In this document: positions 51,770-59,701 of the stretch, one piece after another
Position numbering within the stretch: the stretch's first letter is position 1
Layout: each line of letters starts with the position of its first letter
Source of the DNA: Streptomyces asoensis
GTDB lineage: Bacteria; Actinomycetota; Actinomycetes; Streptomycetales; Streptomycetaceae
NCBI RefSeq assembly: GCF_016860545.1
Contig: NZ_BNEB01000006.1
Span: 248,001 to 312,000, forward strand
DNA: 64,000 bases
Reading direction: 5' to 3'
Program-made: the position numbers and the translations under genes
The notes under the pieces: generated by a model
The model's input: only the letters and a program-made list of their open reading frames with translations
What the model was told of the DNA's origin: nothing
Databases searched by the model: none

Positions 51770-53148
51770 CTTCGTGGATACCCTGGCCTACAGGCAGGGG
51801 AGGAATCGAAGCTCTCACGGAGCAGGGCAGAAGGACCTGGCTCGTCGTCAGGGCGGGATGGCGGGGGTGACCGTCCACCGGCCACCCCCAGGGCGCTCAC
51901 GGAATCTGATCGACGGCGAGGCATGGCGCAGCAGGTCAAGCGGGCGTTCAAGTACCGCTTCTACCCCACGGACGAGCAGGCGCGTGAGCTGTTGCGCACG
52001 TTCGGCTGCGTCCGTCTCGTGTACAACAGGGCGCTCGAGGAACGCACTCGGGCCTGGCACGACGAGCAGCGTCATATTTCCTGTGCGCAGTCGTCGGCGG
52101 CGCTGACTCAGTGGAAGAAGACCGAGGAACTGTCCTACCTGGCGGAGGTGTCGTGCGTCCCGCTGCAGCAGGCGCTGCGCCATCTCCATTCGGCGTTCGG
52201 GAACTTCTTCGCCAAGCGCGCGAAATATCCTCGTCACAAGAGTCGGAAGAAGTCTCGTGCGTCGGCCGAGTACACCCGCAGCGCCTTCACTTGGCATGAG
52301 GGAAAACTGACTTTGGCCAAGACGGCCCAGCCTTTGGACATCCGCTGGTCGCGTCCGCTTCCCGAGCGCACGGAGCCGAGCACGGTGACCGTGTCCCGTG
52401 ACGCGGCGGGACGCTGGTTCGTGTCCTTGCTGTGCGAAGACACGATCGAACCAGCCCTCGCCACCCCGGCGACGATCGGCCTGGACGCCGGGATCATCTC
52501 CCTGGTGACGCTGTCCACCGGGGAGAAGGTCACCAACCCCCGGTATGAGCGCCGTGACCGCGTCCGTCTGGTCCGCGCCCAGCGTGAGCTGTCGCGCAAA
52601 AAGAAAGGATCGGCGAACCGGGCGAAAGCCCGCCGCAAGGTCGCCCGCGTGCATGCGCGGATCGCCGACCGGCGCCGTGCCTTCCTGCACAAGCTGTCGA
52701 CTCGGCTCGTCCGTGAGAACCAAACGGTCGTGATCGAGGACCTCACCGTCCGTAACCTGCTGAAGAACGGCAGGCTCGCCCGCGCCATCTCGGACGCGGC
52801 CTGGACGGATCTCCGCATGATGCTGGAGTACAAGTGCGCCTGGTACGGGCGCGAACTCGTCGTGGTCGACCGCTGGTTCCCCAGCAGCAAGCTGTGCGGA
52901 ACCTGCAACACCGTCCGCGAGAAGCTGCCGCTGCATGTCCGTGAGTGGACGTGCGACTGCGGCACCGTGCATGACCGCGACCTGAGCGCGGCACGCAACA
53001 TCCTGGCCGCTGGGCTGGCGGCGTCTGCCTGTGGAGATGGTGTAAGACCTCAACGGGAGTCCTCCCGGACGGGGCAGTCGTCGATGAAGCAGGAACCCCA
53101 GCGGGCAACCGCTGGAATCTCCCGTCTTCAGGTGGGAGAGGAAGTCAA
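51770..53148 (+). mobile_element. IS200/IS605-type tnpB-only element
   Basis: A tnpB gene without tnpA. A hairpin CCCTGgcctacaggCAGGG marks the left end (51781-51799), and the right end carries the typical hairpin ending GAAGTCAA (53118-53148). It sits precisely between the creE-like stop and the creD-like start. The left boundary is uncertain by about 10 bp. Confidence 0.75.
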
Positions 53149-53197
53149 GCGCTGGCCCTCTCGTTCACGGTGTGCGGTTGTGGTGCGGGGCGGGTGA
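51923..53197 (+). CDS. tnpB: TnpB RNA-guided endonuclease (IS605 OrfB type)
   Basis: This 424-residue TnpB has RuvC residues Asp188 (IGLDAGIISLVT), Glu272 (VVIEDLTVRNLL) and Asp353 (HDRDLSAARNI), and zinc finger Cys325/328 and 344/346. It starts MAQQVKRAFKYRFYPTDEQA, typical of the family. The C-terminus runs 53 bp into the neighbouring creE-like gene on the opposite strand and overlaps its own omega RNA. The protein is complete and differs clearly from the IS607 TnpB at 22950. It has no transposase partner here, so it must move in trans or is a domesticated remnant. Confidence 0.92.
   Translation: MAQQVKRAFKYRFYPTDEQARELLRTFGCVRLVYNRALEERTRAWHDEQRHISCAQSSAALTQWKKTEELSYLAEVSCVPLQQALRHLHSAFGNFFAKRAKYPRHKSRKKSRASAEYTRSAFTWHEGKLTLAKTAQPLDIRWSRPLPERTEPSTVTVSRDAAGRWFVSLLCEDTIEPALATPATIGLDAGIISLVTLSTGEKVTNPRYERRDRVRLVRAQRELSRKKKGSANRAKARRKVARVHARIADRRRAFLHKLSTRLVRENQTVVIEDLTVRNLLKNGRLARAISDAAWTDLRMMLEYKCAWYGRELVVVDRWFPSSKLCGTCNTVREKLPLHVREWTCDCGTVHDRDLSAARNILAAGLAASACGDGVRPQRESSRTGQSSMKQEPQRATAGISRLQVGEEVKRWPSRSRCAVVVRGG
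53040..53148 (+). ncRNA. Probable omega RNA 3' part of the IS605-type TnpB
   Basis: Two stems (CCAGCGG/CCGCTGG at 53098-53115; TCTCCC/GGGAGA at 53118-53139) precede GAAGTCAA at the element's right end. The guide would be read from flanking DNA, starting near 53148 with GCGCTGGCCCTCTCG, which is the 3' end of the creE-like gene. Confidence 0.45.
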
Positions 53198-55283
53198 GGG
53201 CGGGCAGGGCGAGGACGGCCGCGGCGATGGCGTCGGAGTCCTCCAGGGTGACCGAGCCGACGCCGGGTCGGATGCCGGCGGCGGTGACCCAGTGCACGGA
53301 CTCGGTGGGCACCCCGTAGGCGAAGCGCCGCGGGTGGGGTACGCCGTGGGCGTCCAGGACGTGGTAGGGGCGTTCGGTCACGGCGAGGCCGCCGGTCTCG
53401 TGGTCCGCGGTGCGGGTGCCGTCGCGGCCGGGGATGCGGTAGGGGTGGCACTGGCCGGTGCGCAGCAGGTGGTTCATCAGGGGGTCCGCGGTGCGCCGCA
53501 GGTCGATCTCGGGCAGGCGGGCCTCGATGAGGACGGTGGCGCGTACCCGCACGTCGGGGATGGCGCCGGAGGTGGCGGTGAAGCAGGGGCCGTGGGGGTC
53601 GTGGGGGTCGGCGTCGACGTGCAGGGCGGGGCCGGTCACGTCGAGGATGCCGGCGTCGATGAGGGCGGCCATCTCCTCGATGCGTGAGGCGGGCGGTCCG
53701 ATGGACAGGTAGGCGTTGAGCGGTGTGTACCAGCCGTCGAGGTGGTCGCGGTGGGACGCGGCGCTCAGGCCGGCGTGGTCGACGGCGAGCCGCAGTTCGT
53801 TGCGCAGGTCGCGCAGGACGTCCAGGGCGGCCTTGACGGGTCCGCTGACGTTGCCCTGGCGGGCCAGGCGGACGTCGTCGTCGAGGTGGGCGCGCAGCCA
53901 GCCGCGGAAGGCGGCCTGGTCGGGGAAGGTGCGGTTGCCGTAGGGGCGTGCGACGCGTTCCCAGTCCCAGCGTTCGGCGGCGGTGATGCGGCGGGCGTCG
54001 AGGAGGGCGTCCTCCTCGGGTCCGGGTTCGGCCTCCAGGTAGGCCTCCACGAACTCCTCGACGGTGTCGGGGTTTTCGTGGCGGGCGGTGAGCAGGGCCG
54101 CGTAGTAGACGCTGCACACCTCCTTGGACACCAGCGGCCACAGGTCGGCGGCGAAGTCGATGCCGGCGCTGTGGGGGGTGCGGGCGCGCAGGTCCGCGAT
54201 GTAGCCGGTGGTGAGCAGGCGCGGGTGGTAGCGGCCGTGGGCGCCCTTCTCGTTCTCGCCGCGTGCCTGGTAGGGCACGCCGCGGCGGGAGCCGGCGTGC
54301 AGGCGCGGTTCGCGGCCGGAGGGCCGGTAGCGCAGCCGGCCGTCGGTGCGGGTGAAGACGCCGCCCCTGCCGTGGGTGAACAGGGCGAGGTAGTCGAAGA
54401 AGTTCAGTCCCAGGCCGCGCAGCAGGACGTGTTCGCCGGGGCGGATGCCCGACAGGTCGGCGTCGGCGGGGTTGGCGGGCGGCAGGTAGGTCAGCCCGTG
54501 CTGTGCGGCGTAGCGGGTGAGTTCCTGTTCGGGGCCGGAGAGCCGGGCGGGGACGTGTCCTTGGGCCAGGACGACCGCGGAAAGGCCGCTCAGGCGGGTG
54601 CCGTCGTCCAGGACGACGCTCTGGGTGCCGGGCAGGGTGTCGTCGTCGTGGACGGCGACGGCGCGCCGGGGGTGGGTGTGCACCGTGACGTGTGCGGCGG
54701 TGCGGGCCACGACCCGCTGGAACGCCCAGGTCAGGTAGCAGCCGTACAGGGCGCGGGTGGGGTAGGTGTCGGGGCCGAGGCGGCGTGCTTCGGCGAGGAT
54801 CTCCTCGTCGTAGCCGGGGTCGGCTTCGAGGGTGTGGGAGTCCAGGGCCTTGGCCCACTGGTACAGGCTGGGTCCTTCGTCCAGCGGGCCGTCGATGCGG
54901 ACGCTGGCGTCGGTGTAGACCGTGACCTGGCAGGACACGGTGTTCATCAGCAGGTGCCGGGACTGCGTGGGGCGCCATACCCGTCCCGAGCCCGGCGGGT
55001 CCGGGTCGACGACGTGCACGGTGACGGTGTCCCAGCGCGGTGACTTGCGTTCTTGTGCGCTGAGCCGTTCGAGTACGGACAGGCCGCGCGGTCCGGCGCC
55101 GACGAGGCAGACCTCCAGGTGTGCCGTCGTGTGGCCTGCGGTGGTGGGCGGGGCGGATCCGCGGGGGTGCGGATCGCCGAAGGGCAGGGGGTCGTACAGG
55201 TCGTGCTCGACGGCCGCCGTCACCAGCGGCCCTGCGGTGAGTGCGACGCTCACTGAGCGTTCGCCTCCATGGGTACCGTCCAC
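53145..55283 (-). CDS. CreE-like flavin-dependent N-monooxygenase (FAD/NAD(P)-binding)
   Basis: This 712-residue flavoprotein has VCLVGAGPRGLSVLERL (FAD GxGxxG) near residue 60 and a second nucleotide motif around 170-200 (VVLAQGHVPARL). It has the length and NAD_binding_9 character I recall for the CreE/FzmM group that oxidises aspartate to nitrosuccinate. With the CreD-like lyase it would make nitrite. GTG 55283 follows AAGGAGG by four bases and a GTG at 55253 is possible. A four-heptamer SARP-type array lies just upstream. The present stop codon TGA seems to be contributed by the insertion element. Confidence 0.83.
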   Translation of the reverse strand: MDGTHGGERSVSVALTAGPLVTAAVEHDLYDPLPFGDPHPRGSAPPTTAGHTTAHLEVCLVGAGPRGLSVLERLSAQERKSPRWDTVTVHVVDPDPPGSGRVWRPTQSRHLLMNTVSCQVTVYTDASVRIDGPLDEGPSLYQWAKALDSHTLEADPGYDEEILAEARRLGPDTYPTRALYGCYLTWAFQRVVARTAAHVTVHTHPRRAVAVHDDDTLPGTQSVVLDDGTRLSGLSAVVLAQGHVPARLSGPEQELTRYAAQHGLTYLPPANPADADLSGIRPGEHVLLRGLGLNFFDYLALFTHGRGGVFTRTDGRLRYRPSGREPRLHAGSRRGVPYQARGENEKGAHGRYHPRLLTTGYIADLRARTPHSAGIDFAADLWPLVSKEVCSVYYAALLTARHENPDTVEEFVEAYLEAEPGPEEDALLDARRITAAERWDWERVARPYGNRTFPDQAAFRGWLRAHLDDDVRLARQGNVSGPVKAALDVLRDLRNELRLAVDHAGLSAASHRDHLDGWYTPLNAYLSIGPPASRIEEMAALIDAGILDVTGPALHVDADPHDPHGPCFTATSGAIPDVRVRATVLIEARLPEIDLRRTADPLMNHLLRTGQCHPYRIPGRDGTRTADHETGGLAVTERPYHVLDAHGVPHPRRFAYGVPTESVHWVTAAGIRPGVGSVTLEDSDAIAAAVLALPALTRPAPQPHTVNERASA

Positions 55284-55317
55284 AGCGCCTCCTTCCTGCG
55301 AGAACCGTCGGGGCAGG

Positions 55318-55357
55318 CGCTCAACCCCTGCTCGGTCCCGGATGGAAGCAGGCTCGA
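55318..55357 (-). promoter_or_regulatory. SARP-type operator before the creE-like gene
   Basis: On the minus strand TCGAGCC, TCCATCC, CCGAGCA and TTGAGCG, exactly 11 bp apart, ending 35 bp before the GTG start. The rest of the gap 55284-55609 is the divergent control region for the gene at 55610. Confidence 0.65.
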
Positions 55358-55609
55358 GAGGCGGAAGAAGGCGTGGTCCGGGCGGTGCGGCAGGTGCCGG
55401 CGGGTGTGCGGGCCGGTATCTCCGTCGGGGCGCGAACGGGACTGTATCGAGGCTCCAGCATCCGTCGGTACGTTCGTGGAAAAGCGTCACCGAGCAGTGG
55501 TTTGTGGCCCGTTGTGCACATTTCCTGACTCGGCTGCTGCGAGCGACGGGGAACGCGTATGGAATTCATGAAGGTCGCGGAGGGCGAGCCGCCTCATGAA
55601 GGAGACTCG

Positions 55610-56239
55610 ATGAAGGCCGACTTGTGCGTCAGAAATCACTCCCCTGAAGTCATCTCCGCCACCGGGAACGTCCTTTGTGTTTCTTGCGTGCGGCAGGTGG
55701 AACGTCATCTGCGTACGCTTCCGGGTCTGCACCGGGAAAGCCTGCACCAGGTGTCGCCGACGGCGCGCGGGACCAATCCCACCCGCGTTTCGGGAAGTCG
55801 CAGGCGGGATCATCTGAACATCTCGGTGATCGACGCCCGTTCGCGTGTGCTGGCCGTGCTCGAATCGTGGTCGGACGTCGTCGCGGAGAAGGCGGGCGTG
55901 GCCGTGCCGGGGCGTTCCGTGCCGGAGCTGGCGCGGTTCCTGGCGCAGCATCTGCAGTGGTTCGCGTCGGTGCCCCCGGGCGCCGACTTCGCGGACGAGC
56001 TGGAGAGTCTGGTCGCCGAGGTGCGCGGCACGATCGACCCCGGTCCCGGCGGGGCGGGTGCTCTGGTGCGTGCGTGTGTGGTGGACGGCTGCGGCGGGAC
56101 GATCAGCGTGTCGCCGGGCAGCGGCGGCGCGGTGGGGGCCAGCAGCATCGGATGTTCTTCGGGGCATTCCTGGGAGATGCCCGAATGGCTCGAACTGAGG
56201 CAGCTCATGGAGCGGCAGCGAAAGGGTGTCCGGGCATGA
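55610..56239 (+). CDS. Small cluster-associated Cys-containing protein, possibly regulatory
   Basis: This 209-residue soluble protein has an N-terminal zinc-ribbon-like NVLCVSCVRQVERHL with an earlier Cys-x-x-N-H, and a second Cys pair in CVVDGCGGTISVSP, CSSGHSWE. ATG 55610 follows GAAGGAG. It is coupled by ATGA to a short MerR-like HTH gene. I recall similar pairs in other Streptomyces natural-product clusters (an OvmZ-type annotation), but I am not sure of the name and no function is established. Confidence 0.7.
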   Translation: MKADLCVRNHSPEVISATGNVLCVSCVRQVERHLRTLPGLHRESLHQVSPTARGTNPTRVSGSRRRDHLNISVIDARSRVLAVLESWSDVVAEKAGVAVPGRSVPELARFLAQHLQWFASVPPGADFADELESLVAEVRGTIDPGPGGAGALVRACVVDGCGGTISVSPGSGGAVGASSIGCSSGHSWEMPEWLELRQLMERQRKGVRA

Positions 56240-56448
56240 CGAAGCCGCCACGTCACCGGCTGGTCCCCACGAATGTCGCGGCGCTCGCCGTGGGGGTGTC
56301 CGAGGCGACGATCCGCAAGTGGGTCAGCCGCGGGAAGATCACCCGTTACGGTGCGCCGAACTGCCGCTCGGAGTTCGACATCGACGAACTCACGCAGATC
56401 GCCGTGCAGCGCCGTTCCCGCCCCGTGCGGGAGGGGCCGGCGGCCTGA
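56236..56448 (+). CDS. Small MerR/excisionase-type HTH protein
   Basis: This 70-residue protein is almost entirely a winged helix-turn-helix of the excisionase/MerR type (TNVAALAVGVSEATIRKWVS, then GKITRYGAPNCRSEFDIDEL). It overlaps the previous gene by 4 bp and lies 76 bp before the mevalonate operon. It could bind DNA alone or as partner of the zinc-ribbon-like protein. Confidence 0.78.
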   Translation: MTKPPRHRLVPTNVAALAVGVSEATIRKWVSRGKITRYGAPNCRSEFDIDELTQIAVQRRSRPVREGPAA

Positions 56449-56524
56449 ACCGGGACATGGGCCCGGGAATTCTGGCCGGGTGGCCCGTCATTTTTTCGAG
56501 AATTTTCCGGATGTTGCGATCTCG

Positions 56525-57562
56525 ATGCAGAAAAGACAAGGGGAGCTGAGTGCGTTGACTCTACCGACCTCAGTGGAGGGGGTGGCGCAGGACCGGGGGG
56601 CCCACTCGGTCGGCATCGGCCGCGCCCATGCCAAGGCCATCCTGCTGGGAGAGCACGCGGTGGTGTACGGGGCGCCCGCGCTGGCCCTGCCGATCCCGCA
56701 GCTGACGGCGACGGCGAGTGCCGGATGGTCTTCGCGCGGCCGGGACGCGCAGGGCGAGTTGTCGTTCACCATGACCGGTTCCGCCTCCCGGACGGTGGTG
56801 ACGCAGGCCTCCGAGGGTCTGCGCCGGCTGACCGCCGCGTTCAAGGCGCGGATGGGCATCACCGGCGGCCCGCATCTCGACGTGATCCTCGACGGGGCCG
56901 TCCCGCCCGGGCGGGGGCTGGGCTCCAGTGCCGCGAACTCGCGGGCGATCATCTTGGCGCTGGCCGATCTCTTCGGCCGTGAACTGAGCGAGAGCGCCGC
57001 CTTCGAGCTGGTGCAGACGGCCGAGAACGTCACCCACGGCCGGGCCAGCGGCGTCGACGCCATGACGGTCGGCGCGTCGGCGCCGCTGCTGTTCCGCCAG
57101 GGCAGGGCCCGGCCGCTGGGCATCGGCTGCGAGGCGCTGTTCATCATCGCCGACAGCGGCACGGCCGGCAGCACCAAGGAGGCCGTCGAACGCCTGCGCC
57201 ACAGTTTCGAGCGGGAGGCCGGGGCGCGCGAGCGGTTCCTGGGCCGGGCCACGGAGCTGGTCGGACGCTCCCGCCTCGCGCTGGCCGACGGCGAGGCGGA
57301 AGAGGTCGGCTCGCAGCTGACGCACTATCACGAGCTGCTGCGCGCGGCCGGTCTGAGCACCGCCCGGATCGACGCGATGGTGGCGGCCGCGCTGGCGGCG
57401 GGCAGCCTCGGCGCCAAGATCACCGGCGGTGGTCTGGGCGGCTGTGTCCTGGCCCTGACCCGGCCCGAACAGGCACGCCAGGTCACCGCGCAGCTCCACG
57501 AGGCGGGCGCCGTGCAGACCTGGGTCGTCCCGCTGAGGAGGCAGAGCGGCCATGCGCACTGA
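56525..57562 (+). CDS. mvk: Mevalonate kinase
   Basis: This 345-residue GHMP kinase has AHAKAILLGEHAVVYG, the ATP loop PPGRGLGSSAANSRA and the C-terminal KITGGGLGGC. It phosphorylates mevalonate at O-5. ATG 56525 (MQKRQGELSALTLP) matches the start of the Streptomyces sp. CL190 enzyme as I remember it. It is the first gene of the operon, and its end overlaps the next start by 11 bp. Mevalonate operons are rare in Streptomyces and usually mark terpenoid clusters. Confidence 0.96.
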   Translation: MQKRQGELSALTLPTSVEGVAQDRGAHSVGIGRAHAKAILLGEHAVVYGAPALALPIPQLTATASAGWSSRGRDAQGELSFTMTGSASRTVVTQASEGLRRLTAAFKARMGITGGPHLDVILDGAVPPGRGLGSSAANSRAIILALADLFGRELSESAAFELVQTAENVTHGRASGVDAMTVGASAPLLFRQGRARPLGIGCEALFIIADSGTAGSTKEAVERLRHSFEREAGARERFLGRATELVGRSRLALADGEAEEVGSQLTHYHELLRAAGLSTARIDAMVAAALAAGSLGAKITGGGLGGCVLALTRPEQARQVTAQLHEAGAVQTWVVPLRRQSGHAH

Positions 57563-58607
57563 ACCCACCGCGCCGGCGCAAGAGCGCCGGGAGCAGCAGG
57601 CCCAGGCGGCCACCGCGCTCGCGCACCCGAACATCGCGCTGATCAAGTACTGGGGCAAGAGCGACGAGCGGCTGTTCCTGCCGCGCACCGACAGCCTGTC
57701 GATGACGCTGGACATCTTCCCCACCACCACCCGTGTGGCGCTGGCGCCCGGGGCGGGGCACGACAGCGTCACCTTCAACGGCGCCCCCGCCCCGGCGGAG
57801 GCCCACCGGCGGATCGTTGCGTTCCTGGAGCTGGTGCGGGAGAGGGCCGCGCGCGAGGTGCGGGCCGTCGTCGACACCGTCAACACCGTGCCCACCGGGG
57901 CGGGTCTGGCGTCCTCGGCCAGCGGGTTCGCCGCGCTGGCCGTCGCCGCGGCCGCCGCGTACGGGCTGGACCTGGACGCCACCGCGCTGTCGCGGCTGGC
58001 CCGGCGCGGTTCGGGGTCGGCCTCGCGGTCGGTGTTCGGCGGGTTCGCCGTCTGGCACGCCGGGCTGCGCGGCGGGACGCCCGCGCAGGCGGACCTGAGC
58101 TCGTACGCCGAGGCGGTGCACGCCTCGGCGCGGCTGGACCCGGCGCTGGTCGTCGCCGTCGTCGACGCGGGTGCCAAGACCGTCTCCAGCCGTGAGGCCA
58201 TGCGCCGCACCGTGGCGACGTCACCGCTGTACGAGCCGTGGGCGCGCTCCAGCGCGGCCGACCTGGCCGACATGCGTACCGCCCTGGACGCCGGGGACCT
58301 GGACGCGGTCGGTGAGATCGCCGAACGCAACGCGCTCGGCATGCACGCCACCATGCTGGCGGCCCGCCCCGCGGTGCGGTACATGTCGCCGGCCTCGCTG
58401 CGGGTCCTGGACGCGGTGCTGCAACTGCGCCGCGACGGCACGGCCGCCTACGTCACCATGGACGCCGGGCCCAACGTCAAGGTGCTGTGCCGCAGCAAGG
58501 ACGCCGACCGGGTGGCCGCCGCCGTGCGCGACGCCGCTCCTGGCCGGCCCGTGCACATCGCCCGGCCCGGCCCGGGTGCCCGTCTGCTGCCCGGGGAGCG
58601 GCCGTGA
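57552..58607 (+). CDS. mvaD: Diphosphomevalonate decarboxylase
   Basis: This 351-residue GHMP-family decarboxylase has NIALIKYWGK, PTGAGLASSASGFAAL and MDAGPNVKVL, the family fingerprints including the catalytic Asp in the last motif. It turns mevalonate diphosphate into IPP with ATP. The end overlaps the phosphomevalonate kinase start (GTGA). Confidence 0.96.
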   Translation: MRTEPTAPAQERREQQAQAATALAHPNIALIKYWGKSDERLFLPRTDSLSMTLDIFPTTTRVALAPGAGHDSVTFNGAPAPAEAHRRIVAFLELVRERAAREVRAVVDTVNTVPTGAGLASSASGFAALAVAAAAAYGLDLDATALSRLARRGSGSASRSVFGGFAVWHAGLRGGTPAQADLSSYAEAVHASARLDPALVVAVVDAGAKTVSSREAMRRTVATSPLYEPWARSSAADLADMRTALDAGDLDAVGEIAERNALGMHATMLAARPAVRYMSPASLRVLDAVLQLRRDGTAAYVTMDAGPNVKVLCRSKDADRVAAAVRDAAPGRPVHIARPGPGARLLPGERP

Positions 58608-59701
58608 CCTGGCCCCGCACGGCCGTGCGGCGCGCCCCGGGCAAGCTGTTCGTCGCGGGCGAGTACGCGGTGGTCGACCCCGGCAACACGGCCGTCCTGG
58701 TCGCCGTCGACCGCTACATCACCGTCACCGCCCGCGCCGCCTCCCCCGCGTCCGCCACCGGCGTCGTCGTCACCTCCGACCTCGCCGCGCCGCTGCGCCG
58801 CACCTGGCACGACGGGCGGCTGACCGAGGACGGCGAGACGCCCTCCCCCGTGCTGTCCGCGATCGAGACGGTGGGCGCGCTGCTGGCCGAACACGGTCTG
58901 CCGCTGCCCGCTCTGGACCTGTCGATCACCAGCACCCTGCACACCGGCGGCACCAAGTACGGGCTGGGCTCCAGCGGCGCGGTCACGGTGGCCACGGTGA
59001 ACGCCGTGGCCACCGCCTGCGGCCTGGAGCTGAGCGAGCAGGACCTCTTCCGGCTGTCCCTGCTGGCCTCGGCCCGTATCGACGTCAAGGGCTCCGGCGG
59101 TGACCTGGCCGCCAGCACCTTCGGCGGCTGGATCGCCTACCGCTGTCCCGACCGTGCCGCCGCCCTGGACCTGGCCCGCACCCGAGGTGTCGAAGCGGCA
59201 CTGCGCACCCCCTGGCCGCACCTCGCGGTGCGCCGGCTGCCCCCGCCCGCCGGCCTGCGCCTGGAGGTCGGCTGGACCGGCCGGCCGGCCTCCACCCCCG
59301 CCCTGGTCGCCGGTCTGCACCGGCGGTCCTGGCGGGGCAGCGCCTCGCACCGCGCGTTCGTGCGCACCAGCGCCCACATCGTGCAGGCCTGCATCGACGC
59401 CCTGGAGACCGGCGACGGCCCCGGCCTGCTGCACCAGATCCGCCGCGCCCGCACCGAACTGGAGCGCCTGGACGGCGAAGTGGGCCTGGGCATCTTCACC
59501 CCCGCGCTGCGGGCCCTGTGCGACGCCGCCGACGACCAGGGCGGCGCCGCCAAACCCTCGGGGGCCGGAGGCGGCGACTGCGGCATCGCGCTGCTGGACG
59601 CCCTCGCCCGGCACGACCTGGCACACGTACGGAAACGGTGGGCCGCGGCCGGGGTGCTTGCGCTGCCGGTCGCTCCCGCCCTGGAAGGGATTCCCACATG
59701 A
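58604..59701 (+). CDS. Phosphomevalonate kinase
   Basis: This 365-residue GHMP kinase has APGKLFVAGEYAVV, the ATP loop GTKYGLGSSGAVTVA and the C-terminal KPSGAGGGDCGIAL. It makes 5-diphosphomevalonate. The GTG start lies inside the previous stop and the next ATG inside this stop, so translation is coupled throughout. Confidence 0.95.
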   Translation: MTWPRTAVRRAPGKLFVAGEYAVVDPGNTAVLVAVDRYITVTARAASPASATGVVVTSDLAAPLRRTWHDGRLTEDGETPSPVLSAIETVGALLAEHGLPLPALDLSITSTLHTGGTKYGLGSSGAVTVATVNAVATACGLELSEQDLFRLSLLASARIDVKGSGGDLAASTFGGWIAYRCPDRAAALDLARTRGVEAALRTPWPHLAVRRLPPPAGLRLEVGWTGRPASTPALVAGLHRRSWRGSASHRAFVRTSAHIVQACIDALETGDGPGLLHQIRRARTELERLDGEVGLGIFTPALRALCDAADDQGGAAKPSGAGGGDCGIALLDALARHDLAHVRKRWAAAGVLALPVAPALEGIPT

